In this document: piece by piece, positions 45,201-55,177 of the stretch
Numbering within the stretch: position 1 is the first letter of the stretch
Layout of the letters: each line of letters begins with the position of its first letter
Assembly: GCF_000196015.1 (NCBI RefSeq)
Contig: NC_007973.1
Coordinates: 1,984,001-2,048,000, forward strand
Reading direction: 5' to 3'
Source: Cupriavidus metallidurans CH34
GTDB lineage: Bacteria; Pseudomonadota; Gammaproteobacteria; Burkholderiales; Burkholderiaceae
DNA: 64,000 bases
Program-made: the position numbers and the translations under genes
The notes under the pieces: model-generated
What the model saw: only the letters and a program-made list of their open reading frames with translations
Databases searched by the model: none
Told to the model about the DNA's origin: nothing

Positions 45201-46293
45201 GGGCTGCGTCACGCGCGTTTTCCCATGACTCGACGGCATCGGGCAGCATCAGGTTCGACACCGTGAAGCCGGTCAGGCCGGCCTTGGGCTTGGCTCCACG
45301 GCCAGTTGCGCCTTCGTCGCGGATTTCACCGCCTGCACCCGTCGACGCGCCAGGGAACGGCGAGATCGCGGTCGGGTGATTGTGCGTTTCCACCTTCATC
45401 AGCGTGTGGGTCAGCGCCTCGTGGCGGCCGTACTTCTGGTCCGCGCCACGCGGGAACCAGCGCTCGGCGACGTCGCCTTCCATGACCGCCGAGTTGTCCG
45501 AGTACGCCACGATCGACCCCTGCGGGTTCAACTGGTGCGTATTGCGGATCATCGCGAACAGCGACTTGTCCTGGGACACGCCATCGATGGTCCACGTGGC
45601 GTTGAAGATCTTGTGGCGGCAGTGCTCGCTGTTGGCCTGCGCGAACATCATCAACTCGACATCGGTCGGGTTGCGTTCGAGCTTGCCATAGGCGTCCAGC
45701 AGGTAATCGATCTCGTCCTCGGACAGCGCCAGGCCCATTGCCGTGTTGGCGTCCACCAGCGCGCTGCGGCCCGCCGAGATGTCGATGAACTGCAGCGGCT
45801 TGGCCGGCAGTTCCTGGAACAGCGCGGCGGCCTCTTCACGGCTGCCGATCACCGTTTCGGTCATGCGGTCGAACAGATGTGCGGCCACAGCGGCGCGCGT
45901 GCCGGCATCCAGCGTCTTGCGGCCGCGCAGCAGCCCCTTCTTGCAGATGACCGTGATTTCGATGCCGCGCTCGATACGGTGAACGTGGGTCAGGCCGCAG
46001 TTGTGGGCGATATCGGTGGCCTTGCTGGCCCACGGCGAGATTGTGCCGAAGCGCGGGATCACGACGAAGCGGTCGCCCTCGGTCTGAGCGGTGAACGGCG
46101 CGCCGTAGGTCAGCATCGCGCCGATGCGGGTCTGATCCTCGGCGGCCAGTGGTGTGTCCGAATCGACGAAGTGCACAAACTGGCCGTGCACCGATTCAAT
46201 ATCGGCGTCGATCTGTTGGAGAGCGGCAAGCAGACGTTGCTGACGGAAGGCAGAAAGCGCCAAAGCGCCGGGGAAGCACGAGAAATGCGCCAT
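42247..46293 (-). CDS. purL: Phosphoribosylformylglycinamidine synthase, large single-chain form
   Basis: Converts FGAR to FGAM with ATP and glutamine in purine synthesis. The 1348 residues hold, in order: an N-terminal PurS-like domain, a linker, two AIRS/PurM-like ATP domains (including [20 protein letters not shown]) and a C-terminal glutamine amidotransferase with nucleophile Cys in GVCNGCQMM and His in PHPERVF. This is the one-polypeptide form of proteobacteria. It is monocistronic with its own terminator. Confidence 0.97.
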   Translation of the reverse strand: MAHFSCFPGALALSAFRQQRLLAALQQIDADIESVHGQFVHFVDSDTPLAAEDQTRIGAMLTYGAPFTAQTEGDRFVVIPRFGTISPWASKATDIAHNCGLTHVHRIERGIEITVICKKGLLRGRKTLDAGTRAAVAAHLFDRMTETVIGSREEAAALFQELPAKPLQFIDISAGRSALVDANTAMGLALSEDEIDYLLDAYGKLERNPTDVELMMFAQANSEHCRHKIFNATWTIDGVSQDKSLFAMIRNTHQLNPQGSIVAYSDNSAVMEGDVAERWFPRGADQKYGRHEALTHTLMKVETHNHPTAISPFPGASTGAGGEIRDEGATGRGAKPKAGLTGFTVSNLMLPDAVESWENARDAAQPVSHRNPDDKPVVTGKPDRIASPLQIMIDGPLGGAAFNNEFGRANLGGYFRVYEQNVGGTVRGYHKPIMIAGGIGNIDGSHTHKDPLPAGTLLIQLGGPGMRIGMGGGAASSMATGTNTADLDFDSVQRGNPEMERRAQEVINACWQLGDENPILSIHDVGAGGISNAFPELVDGADRGARFDLRQVHLEESGLSPAEIWCNESQERYVLAIAPNSLPLFQAMCERERSPFAVVGIATEEKQLQLVDSHVDAALKEHFPVNMPMDVLLGKPPRMHRDVTRVERELPPVDVTGISLEQAVRDVLRHPTVANKSFLISIGDRTVGGMNARDQMVGPWQVPVADVAVTTLDYKGTAGEAMTMGERTPLAVINAPASGRMAIGEALTNLAAAPVKDLGKVKLSANWMAACGVAGEDAKLYDTVHAVGMELCPALGISIPVGKDSLSMRTKWSDADGDKEVVAPVSLIISAFAAVDDVNRTLTPQLRTDLGESVLIAIDLGRAKNRMGGSILAQVTQQVGDSAPDVDNAEDLKNFFNVIQRLNREGKLLAYHDRSDGGFMAAVAEMAFAGHCGVSLNVDMLTLDPNGEQDYGDAKNWAQQVAERRNDQTLRALFSEELGAVVQVRLEERDAVFAVLREAGLSACSHVIGKPNTNDQVEIYRDAKKVFGAARADLQRTWTEVSWRIARLRDNPACADSEYERVLDAGDPGISPVLTFDPAENIAAPFIASGARPRVAILREQGVNSQIEMAYSMDLAGFDTHDVHMSDLIAGRANLADFKGFVACGGFSYGDVLGAGEGWAKTILFNGQMAEQFAAFFNRQDTFALGVCNGCQMMSNLAPIIPGAGAWPKFTRNQSEQYEARFVTVEVQQSPSIFFAGMEGSRIPIVVAHGEGFADFSQQGDIAKANVALRFVDNRGAATQTYPLNPNGSPEGITSVTTVDGRFTVLMPHPERVFRTATMSWAPDAWKQIADGGSPWMRMFRNARKWVG

Positions 46294-46520
46294 GATCGTA
46301 ACGGTCGGGAGGCGTAGGAGGGTCGGGGCAGGCGGCCGCCGACACTGCTGAATGGAATGCCGGCTGGCGGGAATCCGCTATTGTACCTTGTCGGCGACCG
46401 CTTTTTGCATTGCGCAATCGGGTACCGACGGACATTCCGGGAGAAAGCGGTCAAGGACGGCCTGACCGACGTCATTATCGGCAGGCCAAGCCTCGTTATA
46501 GAGCACAATGCGTCACATTT

Positions 46521-47108
46521 CTAAAGAGAGGTGGCGGAGCGCGCCGCCTGCTCGTAGAGACCGGTCAACACACGCAGCAGGCGTGCCAGTTCGCCGATCT
46601 CCAGGTTTTCCTCGCTACCCTCCGTGAAATTGCTCGTCAGGCACTGCTCGCGGATCTCGCGGTACCTGGCGCAGGCGTCGGCACCGGCCTGCGTGGTGGC
46701 GTAAGTGGCCTCCTTGCCAACCCGCTCTCCGGCCACCAGTCCCAGCCCCACGAGCTTCTTGAGCGCGTATGTCACCAGGTGGGTGTCTTCGACGTTGAGC
46801 ACGAAGCAGATGTCCGCCAGCCGCTTGGCGCGTCCGCGATGATTGACGTGGTGCAGTACCAGCACGTCCAGGAACGTCAGGTCGCGCACGCCAGCGGCAC
46901 CCATGCAGCGCACCACCCACCGGCTGTAGGCGTTGTAAGCGGTATTCAGCCCGAACTCGAATTCCGACAATTCCGGGCTACGCACCGAAACCAGATGCGA
47001 CGACGACACAATGTTGACGCCGGCGGCGCGCGCCAGTGGCGCGGCCGGTGAGGGGCTCGCCACTGGCTCAGCGTTGGCGGGGCTGTCCGAAACGGGCTTG
47101 CGTGCCAT
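46521..47108 (-). CDS. Winged-helix DNA-binding protein (MarR-like)
   Basis: A 195-residue protein with a disordered Pro/Ala-rich N-terminus (1-45), then a helical part and a winged helix: RAKRLADICFVLNVEDTHLVTYALKKLVGLGLV (about 93-125) is the helix-turn-helix, and GERVGKEATYATTQAG the wing. The layout is MarR-like. Neither ligand nor targets are known. It stands between purL and the diguanylate cyclase gene, transcribed away from the latter. Confidence 0.85.
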   Translation of the reverse strand: MARKPVSDSPANAEPVASPSPAAPLARAAGVNIVSSSHLVSVRSPELSEFEFGLNTAYNAYSRWVVRCMGAAGVRDLTFLDVLVLHHVNHRGRAKRLADICFVLNVEDTHLVTYALKKLVGLGLVAGERVGKEATYATTQAGADACARYREIREQCLTSNFTEGSEENLEIGELARLLRVLTGLYEQAARSATSL

Positions 47109-47387
47109 GAAAAGCAGTCTCCTGGGGTGCGATTTTGGATCATTGGGCGCCCGGATTTGGGCGATTTACGCGACAGTTTATCGGCAATTCGAGGAGAAAT
47201 CCGCCGCCATCACGTGCTGCCGGGCTGTCGCCCCACGGACGCGAAGATTTGCAGAACCGATCTAAAATTTTTCGACGGCCAGTCTCGGACGGTTTTGAAT
47301 CCGGCACGATACGACTTCCCGTCGCACAAAAGCCATCACGTTCCAGATCGGGCACCGGCCATGGTCACGTATTGAAGAACAATCAAC

Positions 47388-49148
47388 ATGCACTCCGCCT
47401 CCGATACCGGACAACTGGTCCCGTCCGACAGGTTCCTGAGCCGGCTATGGCTTGCGCTCATCAGGCGCCCTCGCCGCTTCATTCTGATTGCGTTCAGCGC
47501 CGCCATTCTCCTGATTTTGCTGCTCATCTTCCGAGGCATGATGCTGTCGCGCGACGCGGAGATCGAGTCGGTCAGGCAAATGCAGGCGGTTCGTGCCGTG
47601 AGCATCAACGCGCTGCTTCAACTGGAGGCGGAGCGCCTGACGAACATCCGGAACTACGCCGAGCACCTGATGCAGATCCAGGACGAATTGCCAGCCCTCT
47701 TCGCCCACGACATCCAGACTGCCTTCGAGCACCGCAATGACGATGTCTGGGCGCTGCGGACACGTGACGCGGCGCCCGTCTTTGGCGTCAGCGCGGCGCA
47801 GCTCACTGGGCTGGATGGCTTCTTGCGCGACGATGCCAAGCTGATCCCGAGCATGGCGGTCGCAATCGCGCTCAGCCATATGTTCAGTGCGGGACACAAC
47901 GAACCCGGGCTCCGGGAACGCATTGCCTATGTGTCCGGCAACGGCATCATCGTGGCTTACCCGGCCATTAGCGAACAGGACGTTAATCCCACCCTGCGGA
48001 GCCTCGCCTCCGCCGCGTACTTTCGCAATAACCTCCCCTTGGCCAATCCAACGCGAAAGCAGCAATGGAGCATCGCGCGGTCTATGGACGACATTGGCGA
48101 ATCGTCACTATTCCTGAGCGCTCCTGTCTATGCCGGCAACGCGTTCAAGGCCGTTCTGATCCTGGAGATTCCGCGGCACAGTCTTGACGAGTCCCTCAAC
48201 GTTGCCCCCCATCACGACGTCAACAACTACCTGGTGGACCACAACGGCGCGCTCGTGGGCGCCAGTATGCGAAACGTGCACCGGGGCGAATCGCTCGCCT
48301 CCGTGCTCATCAACAAATGGCCAGCGGACAAGCTCGCGGTGGCATTCAGGAGCGATGCCGGCATCCTGAGCAACGAGCATGGCAGCCGCCTCATTTATCG
48401 CAAGCTCGGAAACAGCGGCCTGATCATGGTCGACGAGGTCTCCACCCGTGAACTGCTACAGGCAAGCGTCGCCCGCCTGAGCGGCGCCATCGGCGCCGGC
48501 GCTGTCGCCCTGGGCCTTCTGCTCTGCTTCACGCTGGCAATTGTCCATACATTGTTCGGGCACTACATTGCCCGGGGCGAAGCCCTCCGGACCCTCGCCG
48601 AAACCGATGCCCTGACCGGGTTGGCGAACCGTCGCGTGTTCGCATCCCGATTCGCAGACGCCTACGCATGGTGCAAGCGGGACGCCGTTCCGGTCTCGCT
48701 GATCATGCTCGACATCGACCGTTTCAAGAAGATCAACGACCGCTGGGGACACGCCAGCGGAGACGTGGTACTGCGTACCCTGGCGGACGCGCTGCGCGCG
48801 AATGTCCGGAATGTCGATCTGCCGGCGCGACTTGGCGGCGAGGAGTTTGCCGTCCTGTTGCCACGCACGGGTATCGCGGATGCAGCCAACCTGGCCGAGA
48901 AGCTTCGCCTGGCCCTGCAGGCATTGGTCTGCGAACCGGTCGACAGCGACGACACGGCATCCATCCGTTTCACCGCGTCCTTCGGCGTGGCGCAGATTGC
49001 GCCGGACGAACCGGGCAACCTCGACTCGCTGCTGATGGTGGCGGACCAACGCCTCTATGCCGCGAAGGCCGGCGGCCGGAACAAGGTCGTCTGGGATGAG
49101 CCGCAGCCGGAGGAGATGGCTAACGAGAAGCCCGTCAAGGGGACCTGA
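47388..49148 (+). CDS. Membrane-bound diguanylate cyclase with periplasmic sensor domain
   Basis: A 586-residue protein predicted to make c-di-GMP. The first membrane helix (about 31-53) is followed by a periplasmic region of about 310 residues that looks like a dCache sensor, then a second membrane helix (about 366-389) and a GGDEF domain (about 405-575). The active-site motif is GGEEF (483-487), so it is probably active; RNVD (474-477) sits exactly five residues before it, matching the inhibitory I-site RxxD. The signal sensed is unknown. Confidence 0.93.
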   Translation: MHSASDTGQLVPSDRFLSRLWLALIRRPRRFILIAFSAAILLILLLIFRGMMLSRDAEIESVRQMQAVRAVSINALLQLEAERLTNIRNYAEHLMQIQDELPALFAHDIQTAFEHRNDDVWALRTRDAAPVFGVSAAQLTGLDGFLRDDAKLIPSMAVAIALSHMFSAGHNEPGLRERIAYVSGNGIIVAYPAISEQDVNPTLRSLASAAYFRNNLPLANPTRKQQWSIARSMDDIGESSLFLSAPVYAGNAFKAVLILEIPRHSLDESLNVAPHHDVNNYLVDHNGALVGASMRNVHRGESLASVLINKWPADKLAVAFRSDAGILSNEHGSRLIYRKLGNSGLIMVDEVSTRELLQASVARLSGAIGAGAVALGLLLCFTLAIVHTLFGHYIARGEALRTLAETDALTGLANRRVFASRFADAYAWCKRDAVPVSLIMLDIDRFKKINDRWGHASGDVVLRTLADALRANVRNVDLPARLGGEEFAVLLPRTGIADAANLAEKLRLALQALVCEPVDSDDTASIRFTASFGVAQIAPDEPGNLDSLLMVADQRLYAAKAGGRNKVVWDEPQPEEMANEKPVKGT

Positions 49149-49360
49149 TCTCGTCTGCCTGATCGCCCGGGCGATTCGATCCTGGCATCGAATGGGGTTT
49201 CTTGCCGCGCGTGCGGATATAGCGTCCGTCCCTATGTCCCGCCGATGCGCTTCTTGCTACCCTTGTCGGATTCTTGAGCTTCTTGATTCACACAGGCAAT
49301 GCGTGAATGTGATTTTGCTCCGCGGCGCCTGTCACTCTCGTCTCGCCCACGCAAACCGTC

Positions 49361-50713
49361 ATGCTGCCTGACATCGCCTCCCTGAACGCCGCCGTCCGCG
49401 CCGGCACCACCAGCCGCGCCGACCTGCTTGCCGAAGCCGCCACCAAGGCCACCAGCGCCGCCGGCCACGCGGTCTATCTCCATACCACGTTCGATGCCGC
49501 CATCGAGGTGGCCCGCGCGGCCGATGCCGCCGACCGCGCCGGCAAACCGCTCCACCCACTGGCGGGCCTGCCTGTATCGGTCAAGGATCTCTACGACATC
49601 GCGGGCGAGGTCACGCGCGCCGCGTCTGCCGCCCGCCAGGACGCCGCCCCCGCAACGGCCGATGCCACCGTGGTGGCCCGGCTCCGCGCGGCCGGCGCCG
49701 CGCTGATCGGCCGCACCAACATGACCGAGTTCGCCTTTTCTGGCGTCGGCATCAATCCCCATTTCGGCACGCCGGTCAACCCATGCGACAGCTCGGTTGC
49801 ACGGATTCCGGGCGGATCGTCGTCTGGGGCGGCGGTCTCGGTCGCGATCGGCACGGCGGTGGCCGGCCTCGGCAGCGACACGGGCGGCTCGATCCGCATT
49901 CCCGCCGCGCTATGCGGCATCGTCGGCTTCAAACCCACATCGCGCCGCGTGCCGCTGACGGGCGCGTTCCCGCTGTCCTACACGCTCGATACCGCGTGTG
50001 CGATGGCGCGCACGCTGACCGATTGCATCGCCGTGGATAGCGTCATCGCCGACGTCCCGTTCATTCCGCAAATGAAGGCCTCCACGGCGATCCACCTGGC
50101 GATTCCGCGCCAGCTGGTTCTCGACGATCTGGACGAGCCGGTCTCGAAAGCCTTCGACCGTGCCATCGGCCGGCTTTCCGCGGCCGGCGTGCGCATCGAG
50201 CACGTGGACATGCCCGAACTGACCGAACTGGCCAGCCTGAATGCCGCTGGCGGCTTTTCGGCGCCCGAGTCCTACGCGCACCATCGCGCGCTGCTCGCCA
50301 TCCACCGCGATCTGTACGACCCGCGCGTGGTGACCCGCATCGAACGGGGCGCGGCGATGAGCGCGGCGGACTACATCGCACTGCACCGCGCCCGACTCGA
50401 CTGGATTGCCCGCATGGAAGCTCGCATGGCACCGTTCGATGCGGTGGTCTGCCCCACGGTGCCAATGGTGGCGCCGCCGATCGCTCCGCTGGTGGAAGAT
50501 GACACCCTGTTCTTCCGCACAAACGGGCTGCTCCTGCGCAATACGTCCGCGTTCAATTTTCTCGACGGCTGTTCGGTGTCGCTGCCCTGCCATGCGCCCG
50601 ACGAACTGCCCGTCGGCCTGATGCTTTCCCAGGGACCGATGCGCGACGCGCAGCTGCTGGGCACGGCGCTTGCATTGGAATCGCTCGTGCACCCCTCACG
50701 GCGCGGAGGCTGA
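49361..50713 (+). CDS. Amidase signature family hydrolase
   Basis: A cytoplasmic amidase of 450 residues with the Ser-cisSer-Lys triad visible: Lys75 (PVSVKDLYD), Ser153 (GGSSSG) and nucleophile Ser177 (GSDTGGSIRIP). No Gat-type partner genes are nearby, so it is not the tRNA amidotransferase subunit; it probably hydrolyses a small amide. The TRAP transporter genes follow 137 bp downstream on the same strand, suggesting that the transporter brings in the amide or the amidase product. Confidence 0.9.
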   Translation: MLPDIASLNAAVRAGTTSRADLLAEAATKATSAAGHAVYLHTTFDAAIEVARAADAADRAGKPLHPLAGLPVSVKDLYDIAGEVTRAASAARQDAAPATADATVVARLRAAGAALIGRTNMTEFAFSGVGINPHFGTPVNPCDSSVARIPGGSSSGAAVSVAIGTAVAGLGSDTGGSIRIPAALCGIVGFKPTSRRVPLTGAFPLSYTLDTACAMARTLTDCIAVDSVIADVPFIPQMKASTAIHLAIPRQLVLDDLDEPVSKAFDRAIGRLSAAGVRIEHVDMPELTELASLNAAGGFSAPESYAHHRALLAIHRDLYDPRVVTRIERGAAMSAADYIALHRARLDWIARMEARMAPFDAVVCPTVPMVAPPIAPLVEDDTLFFRTNGLLLRNTSAFNFLDGCSVSLPCHAPDELPVGLMLSQGPMRDAQLLGTALALESLVHPSRRGG

Positions 50714-50856
50714 GCCGCCGCCGCACCGCGACACGCATTACCGCATTACCGCCGAGATCACCAACAACCCGGGAATCGGCGCAGGTAGTTCCAGGAGGAT
50801 AGTCAAACCCGCGTAGTCGGGCAGGCGCCCGCGCGCAACATCAGGGAGAGATGGAA

Positions 50857-51840
50857 ATGCGAGTCAAGGTATTGGCAGTTGCGGTGACGATGGCGGTGAC
50901 AGGCGTTCTGCTGACCGCCACGGCGGCACGGGCGGATACGAAGTGGGACCTGCCCACGGGCTATCCGGCCACCAATCTGCACACGGAAAACCTGCAGCAG
51001 ATGGCCAACGATGTCGACAAGGCCACCGGAGGCAAGCTCAAGATCGTGCTGCATCCCAATGGCTCGCTGCTCAAGGCCAATGAGATCAAGCGTGGCGTGC
51101 AGACCGGCCAGGTGCAGATGGGTGAAATCCTGATGTCGACGCTGGCCAACGAAAACCCGGTTTTCGGCGTCGACGCGGTGCCTTTCCTGGCCACGAGCTA
51201 TGGCGATTCCTACAAGCTCTGGCAAGCCTCGCGAACCGTCACTGACAAGATACTCGACCGCCAGGGCATGAAACTGCTCTACGCGGTGGCCTGGCCGCCG
51301 CAGGGCATCTACGCGAACAAGCCCCTGAACAGTGCGGCGGACATGAAGGGCCTGAAATGGCGCGCCTACAACCCCGCAACGTCGAAGATCGCCGAGCTGG
51401 TCAGCGCCCAGCCGGTGACGATCCAGGCCGCTGACCTGGCGCAGGCGCTTGCCACGGGCACGGTCAACTCGTTCATGTCGTCTGGCGCAACGGGCGTCGA
51501 TACCAAGGTATGGGAGTCGGTGAAGTACTTCTATACCGTCGATGCGTGGCTGCCGAAGAACATGCTCGTCGTCAGCAAGAAGGCCTTTAACGGGCTCGAC
51601 AAGCCCACCCAGGACGCCCTGCTCAAGGCCGTGGCCGATGCCGAGAAGCGCGGCTGGCAGGTCTCCGAACAGAAGACGCGCGAATATCTGGCGACGCTCT
51701 CCAAGAACGGCATGACCGTGGCGCCGCCTTCGCCGCAGCTCAAATCCGACATGCAGAAGGTAGGCGAAGTCATGGTTGCCGACTGGGCGAAGAGCGCCGG
51801 CGACGATGGCAAGGCCATTCTCGACGCCTACAAGAAGTAG
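50857..51840 (+). CDS. TRAP transporter solute-binding protein (DctP family)
   Basis: A periplasmic binding protein of 327 residues with a signal peptide of about 26 residues (cleavage likely after ARA). The DctP-family core is visible in KIVLHPNGSLLKANEIKRGVQTGQVQMGE and GLKWRAYNPATSKIAELV, where the conserved Arg that binds the ligand carboxylate is expected. ATG 50857 is chosen over ATG 50851 because AGGGAG (50843-50848) is 8 bp from the former but only 2 bp from the latter. A strong hairpin follows the stop. Confidence 0.9.
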   Translation: MRVKVLAVAVTMAVTGVLLTATAARADTKWDLPTGYPATNLHTENLQQMANDVDKATGGKLKIVLHPNGSLLKANEIKRGVQTGQVQMGEILMSTLANENPVFGVDAVPFLATSYGDSYKLWQASRTVTDKILDRQGMKLLYAVAWPPQGIYANKPLNSAADMKGLKWRAYNPATSKIAELVSAQPVTIQAADLAQALATGTVNSFMSSGATGVDTKVWESVKYFYTVDAWLPKNMLVVSKKAFNGLDKPTQDALLKAVADAEKRGWQVSEQKTREYLATLSKNGMTVAPPSPQLKSDMQKVGEVMVADWAKSAGDDGKAILDAYKK

Positions 51841-51853
51841 ATCCGAGCCATTT

Positions 51854-51901
51854 GCGAAAGCAGGCCCGCGACAATCCATCGTGGCGCCCGCCTGCTTTCG
51901 C
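51854..51901 (+). other. Intercistronic hairpin between the TRAP binding protein and membrane subunits
   Basis: A perfect 12-bp stem (GCGAAAGCAGGC, 51854-51865, with 51890-51901) around a 24-base loop, not followed by T residues. It likely protects the 3' end of the binding-protein message, giving more binding protein than membrane subunit. Confidence 0.8.
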
Positions 51902-51984
51902 CCGTGCATTGCAGCAGGCGCGCGCCGCTGATCGCGCGCGCCCTCCCATCGCCGTTCCCGCGTCACAGGTAGCCCGTCATCACT

Positions 51985-52536
51985 ATGGAAGCCCCCATCC
52001 TCCGCAAGCGTTGGCTCGACCATCTGCTTGACGTCTGCGCCGCGCTCGGCGCGCTCTGCATCCTCGCCGTCTGCATCGTGATGATCGCGATGTCGATCTC
52101 GCGCGAGACCTCGATCACGCTCAAGGGCGGCGACGACATCGTCGCGTGGCTGTGCGCCGCTTCCGCCTTCCTCATCCTCGGTCAGACGTTTCAGCACGGC
52201 GGCATCGTGCGCGTGGAGATGCTGCTGGAAGCCGTCGGCACCAAACGCCGCTGGCTACTGGAAGTCATCTCGCTCACCATCTGCCTGATCTTCGCCGGCT
52301 ATGCGGCGTGGGCGCTCGGCTCGTTTGCCTGGCAAAGCTGGGATATCGGCGATGTGTCCCAGGGGCAGATCGTGATTCCGCTCTGGATTCCGCAGAGTTT
52401 CGCGGTAATCGGCGCGCTGGGTTTCCTGCTGGCCGTCGGCGACGAATGGCTGCGTGTGGTACGCCGGCAGAAACCGCGCTACCAGCTCGCGCAGGAGGCC
52501 AAGCTGGCCGCTGGCGACTTCGGGGAGACCGTCTGA
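51985..52536 (+). CDS. TRAP transporter small permease (DctQ family)
   Basis: A four-helix inner-membrane protein of 183 residues. The DctQ family pattern is seen: helix 1 after KRWLDHLL, a cytoplasmic/periplasmic segment ETSITLKGGDDIVAWLC, and FQHGGIVRVEMLLE. Its stop overlaps the start of the large permease (TGATG at 52534-52538), so the two are translationally coupled. Confidence 0.9.
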   Translation: MEAPILRKRWLDHLLDVCAALGALCILAVCIVMIAMSISRETSITLKGGDDIVAWLCAASAFLILGQTFQHGGIVRVEMLLEAVGTKRRWLLEVISLTICLIFAGYAAWALGSFAWQSWDIGDVSQGQIVIPLWIPQSFAVIGALGFLLAVGDEWLRVVRRQKPRYQLAQEAKLAAGDFGETV

Positions 52537-53846
52537 TGAGCACCGTTCTCGTTGCCCTGATCCTGCTGCTGGTGATGATCGCCTTCCTGGCGATCGGCGC
52601 GTGGATTCCCGTGGCGATCGCCGTGACCTCGTGGGTCGGCCTGGTGATCTTCTCCGACCACGACGCGCTGGTTAACCTGGCCAACTCCTGGTGGTCGTCC
52701 AGTGCCTCCTACACGCTGGCATCGCTGCCCCTGTTCGTGTGGATGGGAGAAATCCTGTTCCGCACCAAGCTCTCCGAGCAGATGTTCAATGGCCTCTCCC
52801 CGTGGCTCAACTGGCTGCCGGGCCGTCTCATGCACGTCAACATTCTCGGCTGCGGCATCTTCGGTTCGGTGTCGGGGTCGTCGGCGGCCACCTGCGCCAC
52901 GATCGCCAAGTCGGCACTGCCCGAACTGACCCGACGCGGCTACGACGAGCGCATCACACTCGGCTCGCTGTCGACGGCGGGCACGCTGGGCATTCTGATC
53001 CCGCCATCGATCACGATGGTCGTGTATGCGGTGTCCGCCGACGTCTCCATCATCCGCGTGTTCCTCGCCGGGTTCCTGCCGGGCCTGTTACTGATGATCC
53101 TGTTTTCGGGATACATCGTGGTCTGGGCGCTGATGAATCCTGAGAAGACCCCTGCGGCCGAGACGTTCGGCTGGTCGGCCCGGCTCGCGTCGATCCGGCA
53201 GCTCATGCCCTGCATCATCCTGATCGCGTTCATCACGTGGATCATGATGGCCGGGTACTCGACGGCTACCGAGGCTGCCGCGTATGGCGTGGTGGCATCG
53301 CTCGCGCTGGCCTGGGCAGGCGGCTCGCTGACGCGCAAGGCATTCTGGGAGAGCCTGATGTCGGCCACCCGGCTGACCGCGATGATCATGTTCGTGCTCG
53401 GGGCGACGTCATTTCTGTCGGTCACGATGAGTTTCACCGGCATTCCGCGCGCACTGGCCGAATGGGTGGCGGCGCTGCACCTGTCGCCGTGGGCGCTGAT
53501 CGCCGTCCTGACCATCATCTATATCCTGCTCGGCACGGCACTCGACGGCATCTCGATGATCGCGCTGACCACGGCCACCGTCCTGCCGATGGTACAGGCC
53601 GCCGGCTTCGATCTGGTATGGTTTGGCATCTTCATCGTGCTGCTGGTGGAAATCGCCGAGGTCACGCCACCCGTCGGATTCAACTTGTTCGTGCTCCAGA
53701 GCATGACCGGCAAGGACAGCAACTACATCGCCAGGGTGTCGTTGCCGTTCTTCATGATGATGGTGCTGGCGATCGGCATCATCACCGTGTGGCCCAGCGT
53801 GGTGACATGGCTGCCAGACGTGGTCATGGCGAAGGAGCTCAAATAG
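52536..53846 (+). CDS. TRAP transporter large permease (DctM family)
   Basis: The substrate-translocating subunit, 436 residues, about 12 membrane helices plus hairpins. GSVSGSSAATCATIAKSALPELTRRGYDE and GTLGILIPPSITMVVYAV are the DctM family signatures, and VTPPVGFNLFVLQ marks the second repeat. GGGGAG precedes ATG 52536 within the dctQ end. It uses a sodium gradient in known relatives. Confidence 0.94.
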   Translation: MSTVLVALILLLVMIAFLAIGAWIPVAIAVTSWVGLVIFSDHDALVNLANSWWSSSASYTLASLPLFVWMGEILFRTKLSEQMFNGLSPWLNWLPGRLMHVNILGCGIFGSVSGSSAATCATIAKSALPELTRRGYDERITLGSLSTAGTLGILIPPSITMVVYAVSADVSIIRVFLAGFLPGLLLMILFSGYIVVWALMNPEKTPAAETFGWSARLASIRQLMPCIILIAFITWIMMAGYSTATEAAAYGVVASLALAWAGGSLTRKAFWESLMSATRLTAMIMFVLGATSFLSVTMSFTGIPRALAEWVAALHLSPWALIAVLTIIYILLGTALDGISMIALTTATVLPMVQAAGFDLVWFGIFIVLLVEIAEVTPPVGFNLFVLQSMTGKDSNYIARVSLPFFMMMVLAIGIITVWPSVVTWLPDVVMAKELK

Positions 53847-53880
53847 CGGCACTTCATCCTGAAGGGGGCAAAGCTAGCGG

Positions 53881-55170
53881 ATGCACGTGATCATCATCGG
53901 CGCCGGCGCAATCGGCGTCTGCTCGGCCTGGTACCTGCGCCAGGCCGGCTTCGAAGTCACTGTACTGGAGCGACGCGGCGCCCCCGCGCAGGAAGCCAGC
54001 TTTGGCAACGCGGGCATGATCGCCCCCGGCTACGTCACACCCTGGGCGGCGCCCGGGATGCCCGGCAAGATTGTGCGCTCACTGTTCCAGCACGCCTCGC
54101 CGGTCGTGTTCCGCCCAAGCGTCGACCCCGCGATGTGGCGCTGGATCGTGCGCTGGCTGCGCGAATGCAACCCCGAAAGCTATCGCACCAACAAGCTGCG
54201 GATGCAGCGTGTGGCGTTCTACAGCCGCGCCTGTCTGCACGAGCTTCGCTCGGCGCTCGAGATCGAGTACGAGCAATCACGTGGCTACCTGCAACTGTTT
54301 CGCACACAGCGCGACCTTGATCTCGCATCGCCTGCATTGGCGCTGCTGCGCGAGAACAACGTCCCGCATCAGCTCATCGACGCCGCCGGTTGCCGGCGTA
54401 TCGAACCCGGCCTGACCGACGACACGCCACTAGCTGGCGGCCTGCACCTTCCGGAGGATGAATCCGGCAATTGCCCGATCTTCGTGCGCAGACTGCACCA
54501 GCACGCGGAAGCCGCGGGGGTGCGGTTTCGCTTCCAGACCGAAGTTGCCCGGTTGCGCAGGACGGACGGCCGCCTGACAGTCGAACTCGCCGCGCTCCGT
54601 GGCCATGCCCGGGAAGTGCTCGATGCGGACCGCGTGCTGCTTGCCGCCGGCGTTGGCAGCGAGACGCTGCTGCGCCCGCTGGGGCTGCGCCTGCCGCTCT
54701 ACCCGGTCAAGGGTTACTCGGCCACGGTCATGGTGACGGACGAACTACAGGCGCCGCTAGGCGCCCTGATGGACGAATCGTTCAAGGTGGCCATCACGCG
54801 CATGGGCAATCGACTGCGCGTGGCGGGCACCGCGGAGCTTGGATCGCGCAAGCTCGATCTGCGGCCGGCCGCGTTGCAAACCCTGATCAAGGTCGCGCGC
54901 GACTGGTTTCCGGTAGCCGGGCACTACAATGCCGCCACGCTCTGGGCCGGAGCGCGACCGATGCTGCCTGACGGCCCGCCCCTGATCGGCGCCACCCGCG
55001 TGCCGGGCCTGTTTCTGAACCTCGGCCATGGCTCGACGGGCTGGGCGATGAGCTGCGGATCGGGCAAAATTGCCGCGGACCAGATCGCCGCGAGCGCCGG
55101 CCAAGGCGACGGGCCAGCCATCGACATGGATGGGCTGACACCCGAACGTTACCGGCTGGGCCCCGCCTGA
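53881..55170 (+). CDS. D-amino acid dehydrogenase, small subunit-like FAD enzyme
   Basis: A DAO-fold flavoprotein of 429 residues. The dinucleotide site is VIIIGAGAIGVCSAWYLRQAG (3-23), followed by SFGNAGMIAPGYVTPWAAPG, and the C-terminal NLGHGSTGWAMSCGSG closes the FAD domain; these are DadA-family marks. It oxidises a D-amino acid (or another secondary amine) and passes electrons to the respiratory chain. It follows the TRAP operon by 34 bp and may act on the amino acid that the TRAP/amidase genes supply. Confidence 0.88.
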   Translation: MHVIIIGAGAIGVCSAWYLRQAGFEVTVLERRGAPAQEASFGNAGMIAPGYVTPWAAPGMPGKIVRSLFQHASPVVFRPSVDPAMWRWIVRWLRECNPESYRTNKLRMQRVAFYSRACLHELRSALEIEYEQSRGYLQLFRTQRDLDLASPALALLRENNVPHQLIDAAGCRRIEPGLTDDTPLAGGLHLPEDESGNCPIFVRRLHQHAEAAGVRFRFQTEVARLRRTDGRLTVELAALRGHAREVLDADRVLLAAGVGSETLLRPLGLRLPLYPVKGYSATVMVTDELQAPLGALMDESFKVAITRMGNRLRVAGTAELGSRKLDLRPAALQTLIKVARDWFPVAGHYNAATLWAGARPMLPDGPPLIGATRVPGLFLNLGHGSTGWAMSCGSGKIAADQIAASAGQGDGPAIDMDGLTPERYRLGPA

Positions 55171-55177
55171 TACCGAT

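Noticed and set aside
42151..45228. A 1025-codon open frame on the plus strand opposite purL
   Set aside because: Antisense shadow of purL with His/Arg-rich composition and no motifs.
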